A stretch of DNA of 64,000 bases from NCBI GenBank assembly GCA_018340805.1, contig JACMZG010001863.1, positions 55,851,108 through 55,915,107 on the forward strand, given 5' to 3'. Made by a program: the position numbers and the translations under genes. The DNA comes from Microvelia longipes. Its lineage: Eukaryota; Arthropoda; Insecta; Hemiptera; Veliidae. This document shows, in pieces, positions 42,790-55,700 of the stretch; the first letter of the stretch is position 1; each line of letters starts with the position of its first letter. The notes under the pieces are model-generated. The model searched no databases. It had not been told where the DNA came from and saw only the letters and a program-made list of their open reading frames with translations.

Positions 42790-42964
42790 ACACTGGTTTG
42801 TTGTTTTTATCTAAATGTAGACTGTTTTTATCTAGATGTAGTTGTTTTGTCATTTTAAAAATGTAGACAATTAGAATTTGTGTTTGTCTCCATTATTGCC
42901 ATATAATTTATTATATTATTATTATATAAAAATGTAGATTTCTTCTCTAGATGTTTTCAATTCA

Positions 42965-43100
42965 TCTAATCATAGTGCCATATATAGAGATATATTACTA
43001 TTGAGGGAATATACTATCTCAATAAATGTGGAGGCTTGAAACATTTTTAGTGCAATGTTCGACGGATGTGGCCTCTCTTGTAACAATACCTCTATGGTGC
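42965..43100. mobile_element. MITE family B, short internal-deletion copy
   Basis: Begins 'atagagatatattactattg' and ends 'ggcctctcttgtaacaatac' plus 'ctctatgg', matching both ends of family B. It retains the 'gaggcttgaaacat' block but lacks most of the middle. Confidence 0.6.
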
Positions 43101-43589
43101 TCTGCCATTGTAGTGTACTTATAATTTTTAAAATGCTGCCGTACTACTTAAACATCCGTACCTTTGATACATTGTGATACAAAATGTAAATTTAAAAGTG
43201 ATTTTGTCTAAAAAATAACTTTTATTAATAATTAATGTGAAACTGAGATTGGTAAAATTTGCACTCATTTATAATCTATGCAATAAACTGTTTTCTTCAC
43301 CCCTAGTCTTACAGAATAATATCAATTAGTGTTATGTGTAGTTAATAGTTTTTAATATATTGTTATTTAGTGTTTTAAGTTTTATTGTAAAAATGTGATA
43401 AAATAGATGAATATAAAGTTTTTAAATTTTTAAACAAATTGCTTTTTATTTTGTTAAAACTGTACTCAACACGATATACATGCCTGCCAAACATACATGA
43501 GATTTTAAATTTAACATTGTTTGTGAATTTTCTTTGAAACAGATAGCTAATGGATTTTAGCTATTTTTATGATAGGTCATAAAAATAAA

Positions 43590-43765
43590 ATTATCAGTAT
43601 ATATAATATTATTGATATATGATATTATTAATATATAATATTATTGATATATGATATTATTGATGTATAATATTAATGATATATAATATTATTGATATAT
43701 AATATTATTGATGTATGATATTATTGATATATAATATTATTGATATATGATATTATAATAATAAT
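43590..43765 (+). repeat. tandem repeat, ATATAATATTATTGAT type
   Basis: About ten copies of a 17-18 bp AT-only unit with a period-two alternation between 'atataatattattgat' and 'atatgatattattgat'. Confidence 0.88.
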
Positions 43766-43802
43766 AATGATTTATCACAATTAGGATTATATGATTTATC
43801 TA

Positions 43803-43976
43803 TAGTACGACATACAACTAAAATCAGTTAACAGTGTGGGAAAATAGTGTTGAGGAACCAATAAGATTGGCCTGATTTGAAATTGAGGATGTGGTTTAAC
43901 ATCCAGGAATAACCTCATTGGCTCCCTGGCATTATTTTCCCACGCTGTCAACTGATTTTAGCCATGTGTCGTACTA
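43803..43976. mobile_element. mariner-like MITE family C, copy 2 (TA TSD)
   Basis: 174 bp between TA dinucleotides, ends TAGTACGACA and its inverse. The interior matches 30387-30559 along its length ('gaccaac..ttggtcc'-type centre, 'taacatccaggaat', 'ttggctccctggcattattt'). Confidence 0.88.
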
Positions 43977-43978
43977 TA

Positions 43979-45301
43979 ATAATTTATCATAAATATAATT
44001 CAATCTAAAAGTGGAAGATAAAACTGTATAATATAAGAAGGTAACTCAGCATCTAGGTGACTTATACATTAACAGACTATCATTTGGTAGCTCATCTTCC
44101 TATCTAGACACCTTATAAGTAAAACAGACTATTCGTTGATTTCTCAATTAGGTCGAATAATAAGGATACTATTTTATTTCAACAAGTCAATAACGTGGTA
44201 CTCACTGTACATTATTTTAATTTTATATGGTTGACACAATTGATAAAATTATAATTGATGCAATCAATTATATATGAGATTTATTTCATATCTTCTATAC
44301 CGTGTGTTGTCAAACCATTTGTAATTCTTAAAGGATTTATTTGATACAAGTTGATAACTTTCAGTGATATAGCAGATTTGTTTAGGGGGTAAAAGTAACT
44401 GGAGAGCATCCTTTTACTTTCCAGGTTTGCACTAAGGACCCACCAGAGTGCTCTGCTTTATACCCAGTTGTCTATCTTTCCAGACCAATCTTGTATATGC
44501 TAGCATATTTCTTATTATTTCACCTCACTGCCATCTCTATGCACTACATCTCTTGCGCTTTCATAATTTGGTAGTAAATAATAATGCACATTCACCTTAT
44601 AAAATGTATATTCGGGAATTTTTTATCTTTTATAACACTCAAACATAATATTAATTCAATTATTTTATTTACATATTAATTAAAAATAAACTTAAGATAA
44701 TATATAATACAATTTACAATGACAATAATAAATTAATTAAAAACAATGAGATTTAATAATTCTAGTGATTCAATTACTAAACACATTTTTTAAACATTTT
44801 TACCAATTAACATTAAATATTGTTGTAATTTAGATAACAAAACATCCAGATAAGAGCTTGTTAATTCAAAACAATACACTTGTATGCAGAATTGGTCAAA
44901 CAGTTTTAAATTGTATCTAAATATTTTTTTTAATTAATTATTTTTTTCTTACAATTTACACATCTAATGCTAAGGAGGAAGGGTGTATATATTGTTCAAT
45001 TTTATTTCTTAAGAAATAGTTATTGACCTACCAAGGGAAGAAACACTCATTATGGTTGTTTGTTGGGTCCTGAGGGGAAAGCTGAGGGAACCACTATGTT
45101 TAAACCTAGAGGCTTAGCCGAGGTGTTAATAGGGAGGAAATTAAACAGGGGTGTAATGACTGTTTTCTCCCAAAGTTACAAGATTTTTCCTCTAGAAGGG
45201 AGAAAAATTTTAACAAATAAAACTTTTATTTTATTTAAATATACAAGCTTTTGCATTATTTAAAATCTTTAACTAGATACTCACAACAATAACAATAACT
45301 A
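43979..45301. other. no gene seen
   Basis: AT-rich DNA. Open frames of 66-67 codons at 44448 and 45060 show no family resemblance. I cannot name anything else here. Confidence 0.45.
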
Positions 45302-45707
45302 CAGTCTATCGTTTAGTTTAAAAATCCCCAAGGTCATAAGTATTTTGGGGATTGACCAATCAGAGAAGCCGCTGCCAACCTCTCACTTAAAAAGAGAAAA
45401 AAAATCCCTACCACAATAACCGCTGTAGGGAAAAAACCTTCTTCCCGGCAATCGTTCACTTTGTTTGTGGTTCTTCTTTTGATTACATCGTTTTGAAAAC
45501 TACTTTCAAATTAATCTTAAAAATGATATTCTAAAATAAAACTACACAAAAGAAATGTAAAAAAACATGGCCAAGAAAATACGGGTAAAATAACCTGATT
45601 TGTTTGCATAGTTTTTTCCCGCTCCTTTCTTGCTGGGATTTTTTTTTCTTAAGAATCAGTGATGCCTAAACTGACCTGTCAAGATTTTTAAACTCAACGA
45701 CAGACTG
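45302..45707. mobile_element. mariner-like MITE family D, copy 2 (TA TSD)
   Basis: 406 bp, ends CAGTCTATCGTTTAGTTTAA and its diverged inverse, flanked by TA on both sides. Inverted relative to 34857-35276. No transposase. Confidence 0.85.
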
Positions 45708-46042
45708 TATTTGATTGTTTACTAGATTTTTTTATTTACTTTTGAATTAATTAAGTTAAATACAGTTTAAAGGTGCGATTTGTCTTTACTTCACCATAAT
45801 AATTATAATAGCTGATCTAGTTACTTCGTTGTTTACCTAAAATACGCTAAAGTAAGGTAAGAAACGTACTGACGCCATTTTTATTTCTGTCGTTTTTAAG
45901 TAAAAATGATACGTTTTCTCTAGTTTAGACGTTGGAACATTGTCAAAACACACTTAAACAGTAGCAAATATAATAAAAATAAATGCAAGTGTAGATAAAA
46001 ATATTAATTAATGCTCCGGTTTATAGTAAAACGATAAAAACA

Positions 46043-46944
46043 ATGTTTCCCGGACTGGATTTGAACAATGAATTTTTAGAATTCCAAGCAAAGCTACGAA
46101 TTCTATTCCAAGCTTCTTCATTTTATGACATTATGTTACAGAAAATAATGAAGGTAAAATTGTATAGGTTGTTACCGCGTTAAAAATAATATATCCGGCA
46201 CATCGTTAATATTTTAGCTTGTATTTGATTTGAAATAATGTGATTAATTTGAGTTAAAACTATAAATTAAAATTCATTTTTATAAATTTAAAATAAATTA
46301 ATAATTTGAAAACCATGTAACATTCATATCCATACCAGCATAGAACAAAATTACAATAAAATTATACCAATAACTACAATCGTCAATTATTTATTGTTTA
46401 TATTTTAACCGTGCAATTATTCTTCATTCACTATGGGTAATAAAAGCATTCATCCTCAAAATTTTCTGAAGATTAAAATATAAACTTCTTTGCTGACTAC
46501 AAGTTTAAACATTTCAATTGCCTGTAAAAAGGGTAGTTTGTATTGTACACCCCCTCAAAAAGTTCTGTTGCCCCAATATTCACCCAATATCTAATTCCTA
46601 CAAAACAATTTTCTTTATTTAAAATTATTTATTCATTAGTACTATTTATTTATATCAGTGCTCAAAATATAATAAATTGTGTTATGATATACAAAAGATA
46701 CACAAAAGAGAAGATGATTTAATTAAAAATTAAGATGCTTTTAACAAATATTAATAACATATATTTGACATATTTACAAGTATTCGGAAATCAATATAAA
46801 ATTTCCCTACCTAAGTATAATTCTAAAATATTAATAGACACCTGGACTAAATTCTTTAAATTGGCACCACTGACTGGTGACAAGTCCTTCGTTTTCAACA
46901 ATGGGAATCCCCATAACTACATGAGGGATTTGACAAAAAGATAA
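46043..46944 (+). CDS. candidate small gene, first and last exon (unidentified)
   Basis: A possible first exon (46043-46153) starts MFPGLDLNNEFLEFQAKL and ends at AAG|GTAAAA in phase 0. A possible last exon (46795-46944) follows a CAAG acceptor and reads FGNQYKISLPKYNSK, then DTWTKFFKLAPL, ending in DLTKR and a stop. Both look more protein-like than the surrounding noise. However, the second exon needs one base from the preceding exon, so the two cannot join directly. A middle exon of suitable length would be required, and I could not find one. No family recognised. The exon edges and even the pairing are uncertain. Confidence 0.3.
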
Positions 46945-47324
46945 TTAATTTAAATCTGTTCAATATTTAAGACACTTTTATGTGTTTTAGTTAAATCATA
47001 TGTTGTTATATTTTCAAAAGAAATAAATTCTTAAATATCATTTTCCTTTGATAAAAGCCAGTTTATATGAAAATTCCCATAGACTACTAAAAAGGATAAG
47101 CTTGTAAACTATAAAGGCGGGAACTCGGAAAGCCCTCTATATGGAAGCCTTCAGGTTTCCATTGTCCAGCTGTCTATTATAATCAGAATGGGGCTTAAAA
47201 GGAAAAATGTATCAAAGAGCTGCATTGGACTCCTCAGTTAAAGGTTCATCATACCTAAGGTTGCAAGATTCCAGCTAAAAATCAAGCAGAACAAATCTGG
47301 CAAGCGGACAAATCTACCACGTCA

Positions 47325-48060
47325 TTCTGTCTTATAGCTCAGTAGTAGAGACATCCTAGTACCTCTTCATTCTGTCTTATAGCTCAGTAATAGAGACATC
47401 CTAGTACCTCTTCATTCTGTCTTATAGCTCAGTATTCTGCATTCTTTTTTACAGCTCAGTAGTAGCGACATCCCAGTACCTCGTCTTCTGTCTTATAGCT
47501 CAGTAGTAGTGACATCCCGTACCTCGTACAGCTCAGTAGTAGCGAATCCCAGTACCTCGTCATTCTGTCTTATAGCTCAGTAGTAGCGACATCCAGTACC
47601 TCGTCATTCTGTCTTATAGCTCAGTAGTAGCGACATCCCAGTACCTCATCATTCTGTCTTATAGCTCAGTAGTAGCGATCCCATACCTCGTCAGTATAGC
47701 TCAGTAGTAGCGACATCCCAGTACCTCGTCATTCTGTCTTATAGCTCAGTCGACATCCCAGTACCTCGTCATTCTGTCTTATAGCTCAGTAGTAGCGACA
47801 TCCCAGTACCTCATCATTCTGTCTTATAGCTCAGTAGTAGTGACATCCCAGTACCTCGTCATTCTTTTTTACAGCTCAGTAGTAGCGACATCCCAGTACC
47901 TCGTCATTCTGTCTTATAGCTCAGTAGTAGCGACATCCCAGTACCTCGTCATTCTGTCTTATAGCTCAGTAGTAGCGACATCCCAGTACCTTATAGCTCA
48001 GTAGTAGCGACATCCCAGTCTTATAGCTCAGTAGTAGCGACATCCCAGTACCTCGTCATT
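47325..48060. repeat. tandem repeat of about 45 bp that starts at a splice junction
   Basis: About eighteen copies of a 45-bp unit, plus-strand consensus containing 'tagctcagtagtagcgacat' then 'cccagtacctcgtcattctg'. Several copies have lost 10-30 bases. Its right edge overlaps the 3' end of the exon at 48052-48261: read on the minus strand, each full unit repeats AGAATGACGAG|GTACTGG, the exon end and its donor site. The array therefore seems to have grown from that junction. Confidence 0.9.
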
Positions 48061-49681
48061 CTGTCTTGTTCCTGTAAATCCAAGGAATCTAATTCACTTC
48101 TTTCTTTGATGGCACTAAAGTCATATTCAACAGGATGATACGGCATTAATCTCTGTAAGCTGCCAAAGTAAGCAGCATTTGGTCCTGAATTAATACTTCT
48201 TCTGCTGCTTCCGAGCCGACCCATAGCCATTCCTTGGAACGATCGGGATGACCCGAACTGCCTGTTAACATTATGTCCAAGATATTTTAAACATATGAAT
48301 TATAAGAGTAAATAATTAAAAGTAGTTTTAGCAAAATTTAAAAGGAAGTGTAAGCTTATGAGATAGGGCTTTAAAGCTAGGGCTTTACAGCAAGGTATAT
48401 AGCAAACTAGCAAATATAGGGCTTTACTGCAATGTGGTATAAACCAGCCAAGAGGCCCAAGGCCGCTTGTTTTATCATTTCCTCATTTAGTTAGTATAAA
48501 GATAAAAAGAAATACAGGCCTTTGGCCCGTAACCGCTACTCGGCTAAGCCCACCGGACCGCTTAGCAACCCGGGTGCCCTCCTGTTGTTGTTGAGCCTCC
48601 CTGTGGCTGCTTCGCGGCCTCATTGTTTTTGTTTTGTATTATGTGGTTTCATTATAGTTTCTTGTTATTTGGCATTTTCCCACGTATGTAGTGAATTTTC
48701 ATTACTTCGCTGTTTTTGTTTTAGAATTTGTTGTTACACGGCATTTTGCCATGTATCTAGCGAATTTTCACCGCCTCGCCTCACAGGCCCGCTTCGTGGA
48801 CCTGAAAGGCTTTCTCCCAAATTTTATTGAATCTCTATTATTTATAGTACGCCATAAATAATAAAAACAAAAATTATAAGTATATTTAAATACATAACTA
48901 ATACGTTTTTATAGAGGTATAAAGAATACAAGAAAAAAATGCACACGTTACAACTGTTGGAGTAACCTTGTATAAAGGGTAAGAAAAAATTTGTAGTTTC
49001 ATCTTCCATCAGTCTTAGTTATCGTTTACCAAACGAAAGGGTAAAAACTTTTGCACCCATTTATGATTGAGTGTTGTAAGTTTTTTCGTAAAAAAATTGA
49101 TTTGAATAAAATCTTTAGGTTAAATAAACCCTAATCATGAATCATATATTCATGATTTTTGTTTTTAAGTATACCGTTTGCGCCACTTGGGATGGTCTGA
49201 CTGACCTGAAACCGGGCCTAATGATTTTAGAACGCCTTCGACCATTTAAAGACTACTTCGAGGTTCTTTTTTTACGGGCCTGCTTAGCACGGTTAAAAAT
49301 ATTGTTTATTTGAATATAATCTTTAGGTAAAAAATAAATATAATCACGATTTTTGTTATTAAATAAAAATGCCGTTTGCGTCACTTAAGATGGTCCGATT
49401 GAGCTGAAATCGGTCGCAATCGTTTTAGAATGACTTCGACCGTATAGAGACTACTTCGAGGTACTTCCTCTTCACGGGCCTGCTTAGCTTGGCGTGGTTC
49501 AGTGGAAGCCATTTTTGTCCTGTCTCTCTGGAACAGTAGGCTTACCAGGATGGAACAAGAGATAGAGACCCCTCTTTTATACTATATCCTTTTATACTAA
49601 TCCCCACCCTCTAACACTACTGAACCCAAAAGATATCGTACGAGTCTTTGACCTAGACGTTTACATATATACAACATTATA

Positions 49682-49759
<78 letters not shown>

Positions 49760-52700
49760 TGTATGTATGTATACCGTTTGCGCTATTCGATGAAATTGGT
49801 CTTAATCGATTCAGCTAGCCGTTTACCTAAATAAGAGATATCTTGTTTTAAAGCCATTTCAAGTTTAAAAAAATGTTTTCATGACGTCATAACTTTGATT
49901 GATGACGTCATAATGTTTTTCAAAACAATAGGCTTCGTATCCTCCTCAACATCTCGCGATTTGCAAAGTTTCGTTTCATTTTGAGAGCCCTCATAGGCGT
50001 CATTTTCATAGTGAAAATTCGCTAAAAGTATTGCGTTTTTATAAAATTCTGAAACGGAGATTACACCACAATTATCCGTTTCAGGTGTTTTTAAGAACTC
50101 CTAAGTAATTTTTAAAAAGTTGTTTGTCATTATTAACGCTTTTCAAAATAAAGCTTCTGCGGAGCAAGATGATCGCTAGTATTTTAGAGTTGAGGCGGAA
50201 ATCTTTACGCTGGAGCAAAACACGCAGCTAAAGCGAGCATATGTGCTCGCTTAGCACATAAAAGTGCAACAACGAGTTTTAACAAAACTCATTGTTTTGT
50301 TAAATTTTTTGTTTAATTATCTTCTTTTACCTGTAATTTTTTTGTTAATATTGTATCGGACACTTGTGTCTTTTATTCTTGTTTAAAATAAATAAATAAA
50401 TATATAAAAAAATCATTACACACTTATTAACACTATTTTAGTCACTTAAATTAAATTTTATCGACATTTATTAAACATTAATGTGAGATAACCAAACATT
50501 TTACTATAATCTCCGATTCAAAAAGAGGTAACGCCCATACCTCTAATATCGCTTACCATCAAGCGCTAATATTGATTTTCTTTAACATTCACGCATTCTT
50601 AGAGGAGGGTACAATGAGGTTACACAAAGCCACTGAGAGCCCTAAAAAGATGTTTCAAGCGTTGTATTAAGATAGGGTATGCTCCATTCAGAATAATATA
50701 ACTCTGTGATACTCTGAGAACAATATGATAAACAGTAACCACTTGTTTTAACAAAAGGTGTAAAATTTGGGATACCTGGTTTTTTACGTTATTGTTACAT
50801 AAGTTACATAGAAATGGGTTATGTATCGATTAAATTGGATAAATAATTACTTCGTTCATACGCGGGGTTTGGCAGGGGGTTCAATTCCAACAGTTCACAC
50901 AGTATTTTTAACCCATAGTTTAGACTCAACCCCTAAGAATAACACTATATATAGAAGGAGCACTACTGATAACACGAAAGCCGGTTGACTGGTGCAACTA
51001 AGTAATGCTGCCACCCTAACAATATACAATTTTCTAAAAAAAAGTTGGCAATACTTCCGGTTTCTAAATTATTATGTTCTATTATTAATTAATGATTGAT
51101 TATTCATAAAATACTAATATAAGTATCGGTGCATTACAATATTTAAAGCATTTTAAATTATAGTTTAACGTATTTATTAAAATTATATTAAAAGCAGTCC
51201 TCGTCAACTAAATGTAGACTCTTGTATTCCGCCACCCTTTTGCCATCTAAGACCAGTTTTAATAAATACTCAGCAAGTGTTTTAAGTTATAATATTTGTT
51301 CTTTACGACCTTTATTCATTATTAGATATTTATGGCACATATTTAAAATTATTTTTTGTTGTTAGGTTGGCAGCTTTACTTAGTTGCACCAGTCAACCGG
51401 CTTTCGTGTTATCAGTGGAATTACATTGTGTTTACGGTCCTGTGCTCCTTCTATATATAGTATTGTATTATTCTAAGCTCAACCCCGATAAAAAATGAGT
51501 TTCAGGGTTGAACCTCTTGTTTATTCCTGTTCACACGGCAGCTGCCGTAGGGGGGGGGGGAGTTAAACCTCCTAGGGGTTTAACACGGGTTTGAACCCGC
51601 TGCCAAACCCCGCGTCTGAACAAAGTAAATAACGGAAAGAACTAAGAAATAATAAAGAGATAATTTAATAAAAAGAAATATGACACAAGGAAATAGAAGA
51701 ACATACTCAATATTCAAAAAACGCAAATAGTTAAAAGTATGCATCTAGTCTAAATCATTAATAACAGTCACAGCCAAATTAGTATTCAATACAAAACGAC
51801 AGGCAGACATGATGCTCTCACATGACTAACAAATAATTTTAAAAATAATTATAAAATCGGACGTTATATTTCACAAGATTCGTATTATAATTTAAAGTTT
51901 ATGACAATAAACATTATTGAATAAATAAAACTGCATCTCTATTTAAAGGGACATTTTTAAACCTAACGAATGACATAGATTTCCAAAATTGATTCATCCT
52001 AAATAATTAATAATTTAGTCATAAAATATATGAATTCATTATTGTAAAGTTAATATGTTTTACAATTATATCCGTATTGGTTTTTTATTGATTTTAGGCT
52101 TCCTATGTTTTGAGAATTGTTGTAAATATATATATGTCTGTGGTTAAATCAAAACCAATGGTGGGTTTTACACGGAATTTGTGTTTTGAAATAATTTGTT
52201 CGTTTCTGTTTTATCATTTATTTAACAAATAATGACCTAATAATTATTATTTTATGCTGTTAAATAAAAAGGAAAATAAAGTTTCTTATAGAAACAGGGT
52301 TTGTTGTAGTTGTAGTAACGTCGCATCTTATATATATAAAGATAAGGTTCAGGAAGATTAAGTAAACAGTTTAGTTAAGTTGGTCTAGCAAGTCACAAGT
52401 TTTAGTTGGTAGTACAGCCGCCATATTGGATTAGTATTTCCATTTCAAGCTTAAAGTGTGACTATAATAATTTTTATTTTAATTAAGTTTTATTTGATAA
52501 AAATATAAAAATTAATATAGTTTAGTTTATAAAACAGAGTTACAACTTTACTTGGAAAATGAAGAATACCAGATCCCTATCAGTGTTTGCTGTAGTTCTG
52601 ATGATTGTTTTGATCAATTTATTTCAGGTATTTTAAAAAGCTTAAATTTATCAAACGATCTACATAATTGTAGAGGCCTTATCAGTTTTATTTTGAAACA

Positions 52701-55700
52701 TCGAAAAAATAATCTATTCACCTTTAATTATTACTAAAATTCCCGGCAAGCTAAAGGAGCTGACTATTTTAACTCACGAGGTTAATGAAGTTGTCCAACT
52801 CAACAGCAAATGAAGTTTCCTGCTTCGGCTTTGCCTAAGTAGGAAACTTAAACTTAAGCTGTAAAAATATTCTTCCATCCCTTGTCGCAATAATAACCAT
52901 AAATAGGAGAGAAAATTGTTTTGTTGGTAACAATGATTATGTTTTTATATTTTAATTCATAATCTGTTATGCAATTATTATTTGATGATAATTAATTATA
53001 ATATGAAGGGAATTAGAAACAAAACACGAGACACATCTGGTTCGTTAGTAGAAGTGATTAGACTAAATAATTTTATTGTGGTTAAAATATAAATAATAAT
53101 AATTTTTATTGTTATAAATTTAAGTGAGTACAGTATGTCAAGTATCTTGTCTATACAGGCATTTGTCGATAATACATCTCGAGACGGAACTCAACAATGC
53201 TTATGACGGAACTTGACTCTACCCTTTGGACTTAATCCGGCTCGAGACGGAACTAGACGATTTTCGACCGAGTCTGCTAACAAAAAGGGAATCGTCCCTT
53301 TTTTCGGATTGCCCAAACTGCTGCGTCATTATGTGTCGTAGAGACTTGAAATTTTGTAAATATGATCAAAGTGAGTCGAGCTTCTTTCTATTTTCCAAGT
53401 CATGCTCAGACTCAAGTTTTATTCTTCATTTAAAAACTCTAATGATACTAGACGTATTCAGCACGTTTCAGTTTGGCCAATACCGAATTTGGTGCAATTT
53501 AGGTGAATATTATGGCCGTGGTTTTCGAGAATAAAGTAAAGCTGTGAAATAACCACAAGGTAAAAACGTAAACTTCATGATCCAAGATCAAATTGAAAAA
53601 TAAAATAATTTTAATAAAATAAAAACAAAAGGCCTTTTATGGTTGTACATTATCAGTTCGTCAAATTACTGGTTTTCAAATTTCATAAGCTTAGGAAAAT
53701 CCGCTAAAATACAAAAAGTTCGCATTTCGTGTCGAGGTGTTAGTTCTCGGCAAGCTCACACTTGAGTTAAAAATGAAGTATAAAAAAGTTTTACTTCCCT
53801 CGCTAGATAACTTTCAGTAATAATAAAATATCAAAAAACAGGGGACTCGCTTCGCTCGCTAGATAGCTTATGTCAATAATACTAAGTAAAAATATAATGC
53901 TTCTTCGAAAAATGTTGCCCTCCACTTCTTACAATGGAGGACAAATTTCCGTTTATTGTATTTATTTAACAAAATAAATGGGGAATTTATTTGATTAAAA
54001 ATGTTATTTATACATGTCATATATTTTATTTTTCTACTCTATAACTCTTACTTTTCGCACAAATAGGGTGGAGCATTTTACATGCACCAATATGAACTCC
54101 TTCAAATTTTTGGGAAAGCATGGTCCAAGACTTTCGAAAATGCTCTATACCCCCTGTAAATTGACTCTTGAGTTAAAATTTACTATTATTATTATTTTAT
54201 TTTAACTATTACCCAAATTAGTAATATTGTTACCACTTTTGGTAATACTACTTTTTTTGGAAACCGTTTTAAATACCAAATATCACCACATTTTATTTAT
54301 TAATCATGAAGCAATTGTTTGACAGACAGAATTTTGTTCGAAACCACAAAAATAAAATATTTTTAACAAAAATGTATGATATATGTGAAACAATAGCTTA
54401 ATGAAGAATTATGAAATTAGGGTAATATTGCTATCACATTTCTAAAGATTAAAATGCAGTTTTAAAATATTTTAGTATGTTAGTATGTTAACTCTATAAA
54501 GTCTCAATAAGTGGTAACAAAAATAAAATGTTTTGGTGATAGTTATTACAGTAATAATGGTAAATTTGAAATCACAGGAGTCAATTCACGGGAAATAGAG
54601 CCTATTTTCGAAAGTCTAGGACCATCTTTCTTTTGTAATTTTAAGGATTTATTGTTAATGTATCTGAAATGTGCCACTCGATATAATTTTTATGAAGTTG
54701 GGCTGATTGACCTTATTAATCGTCTTTTTTTACACTGACCCCTTTTTTCAAAAACTATACAGTTCCGATACGTATTTCGAAGCTTTCTTCATACATCCCA
54801 AATTTTATTAAAATCGGCAAATTTTTCCGGCAGGTATCGCAAGTCAAACTAATTATAAAATACCAAGACATTAATCATCCGTCTTATGAAGAACTCACCG
54901 GAGTTAGTTTAATAATTAACTATGCTTACATAATAGTCAAATAAGAGTCACCCGTGGTGTAGTGGTTAAGGTACGCGGCCAATACACAGTAAATGGACTT
55001 TAAACTTCCGAGTTTATTTAGTTATGGGTTCAATCCTAGCACAGGCCTCTAGGATTTTTATGAGAGGGATAAAAATTCTACGTACCACGTCCTTCAGAAG
55101 GGACGTAAAGCCGGTGGTCTCAAGCCTGTGCGTTTTCAGGTACTAGTTAAAGATCCCTTACCCTAAATGAAACTGGGTATAGGCAAAATTTAGGACCCTC
55201 ATAGTAGATTCATTATAATACTAAAGTGTGTCTGCCTTGTAGTTTAAAGTGTGTGGAGGTTTAGTTTAACAGCGAGGGCACATGTTGTTCCTAGTTTTCA
55301 CTAGACTATAAGAGTCAGTGAAAATATTTATGATTGCTTGAAAAAAGCATGAGAGGAACCATAGAAATCCACGGCTTCTCTGTCTAGATTAGATGAAATA
55401 TACCTACACTTGAAATTAAAAGGAGTAGAACACTATCTCAGGGAGCTGGCAAAAAGGGCCTAATAACGTGGCCTACTTGCCTGGTAGTTTTTACCATTCC
55501 CCCCATATTACTACTACTACTACTAATAGCCAAATAATTACAATAGGTAAATGCTGTGTTTCTAGAGTGAAGGAGTGGATAGTTTCATGTTGGACAAGAT
55601 CAAGGACAAACTGGCCGGAGTTAAGAACATGTTGAGCGAATTACACACTGCCAAGATGCATCTTAAACAGACCAAGAAGCAGCAACTTCACATGCTTATA

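Larger units (their letters stand above)
39040..42790 (-). mobile_element. non-LTR retrotransposon with helicase-bearing ORF1, 5'-truncated
   Basis: An element on the minus strand runs from about 42790 (5', truncated inside ORF1) to about 39040 (3'). Order: helicase C-terminal half, apurinic-type endonuclease, reverse transcriptase, C-terminal tail, then a 3' region with a hairpin (39052-39080, GCCGCATAAGC..GCTTGTGCGCGGC). ORF1 and ORF2 overlap by ATGA. ORF2 is broken by several shifts. Probably jockey-superfamily. Confidence 0.85.

Noticed and set aside
48522..48830. 102-residue frame with hydrophobic stretches that looks like a membrane protein
   Set aside because: It spans a GC-rich dispersed repeat with an internal duplication and has no start context, splice sites or family resemblance.
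53226..53534. 102-residue plus-strand frame in the peptide gene intron
   Set aside because: No splice support or family resemblance; the 'gagacggaact' stretches within it are repetitive.
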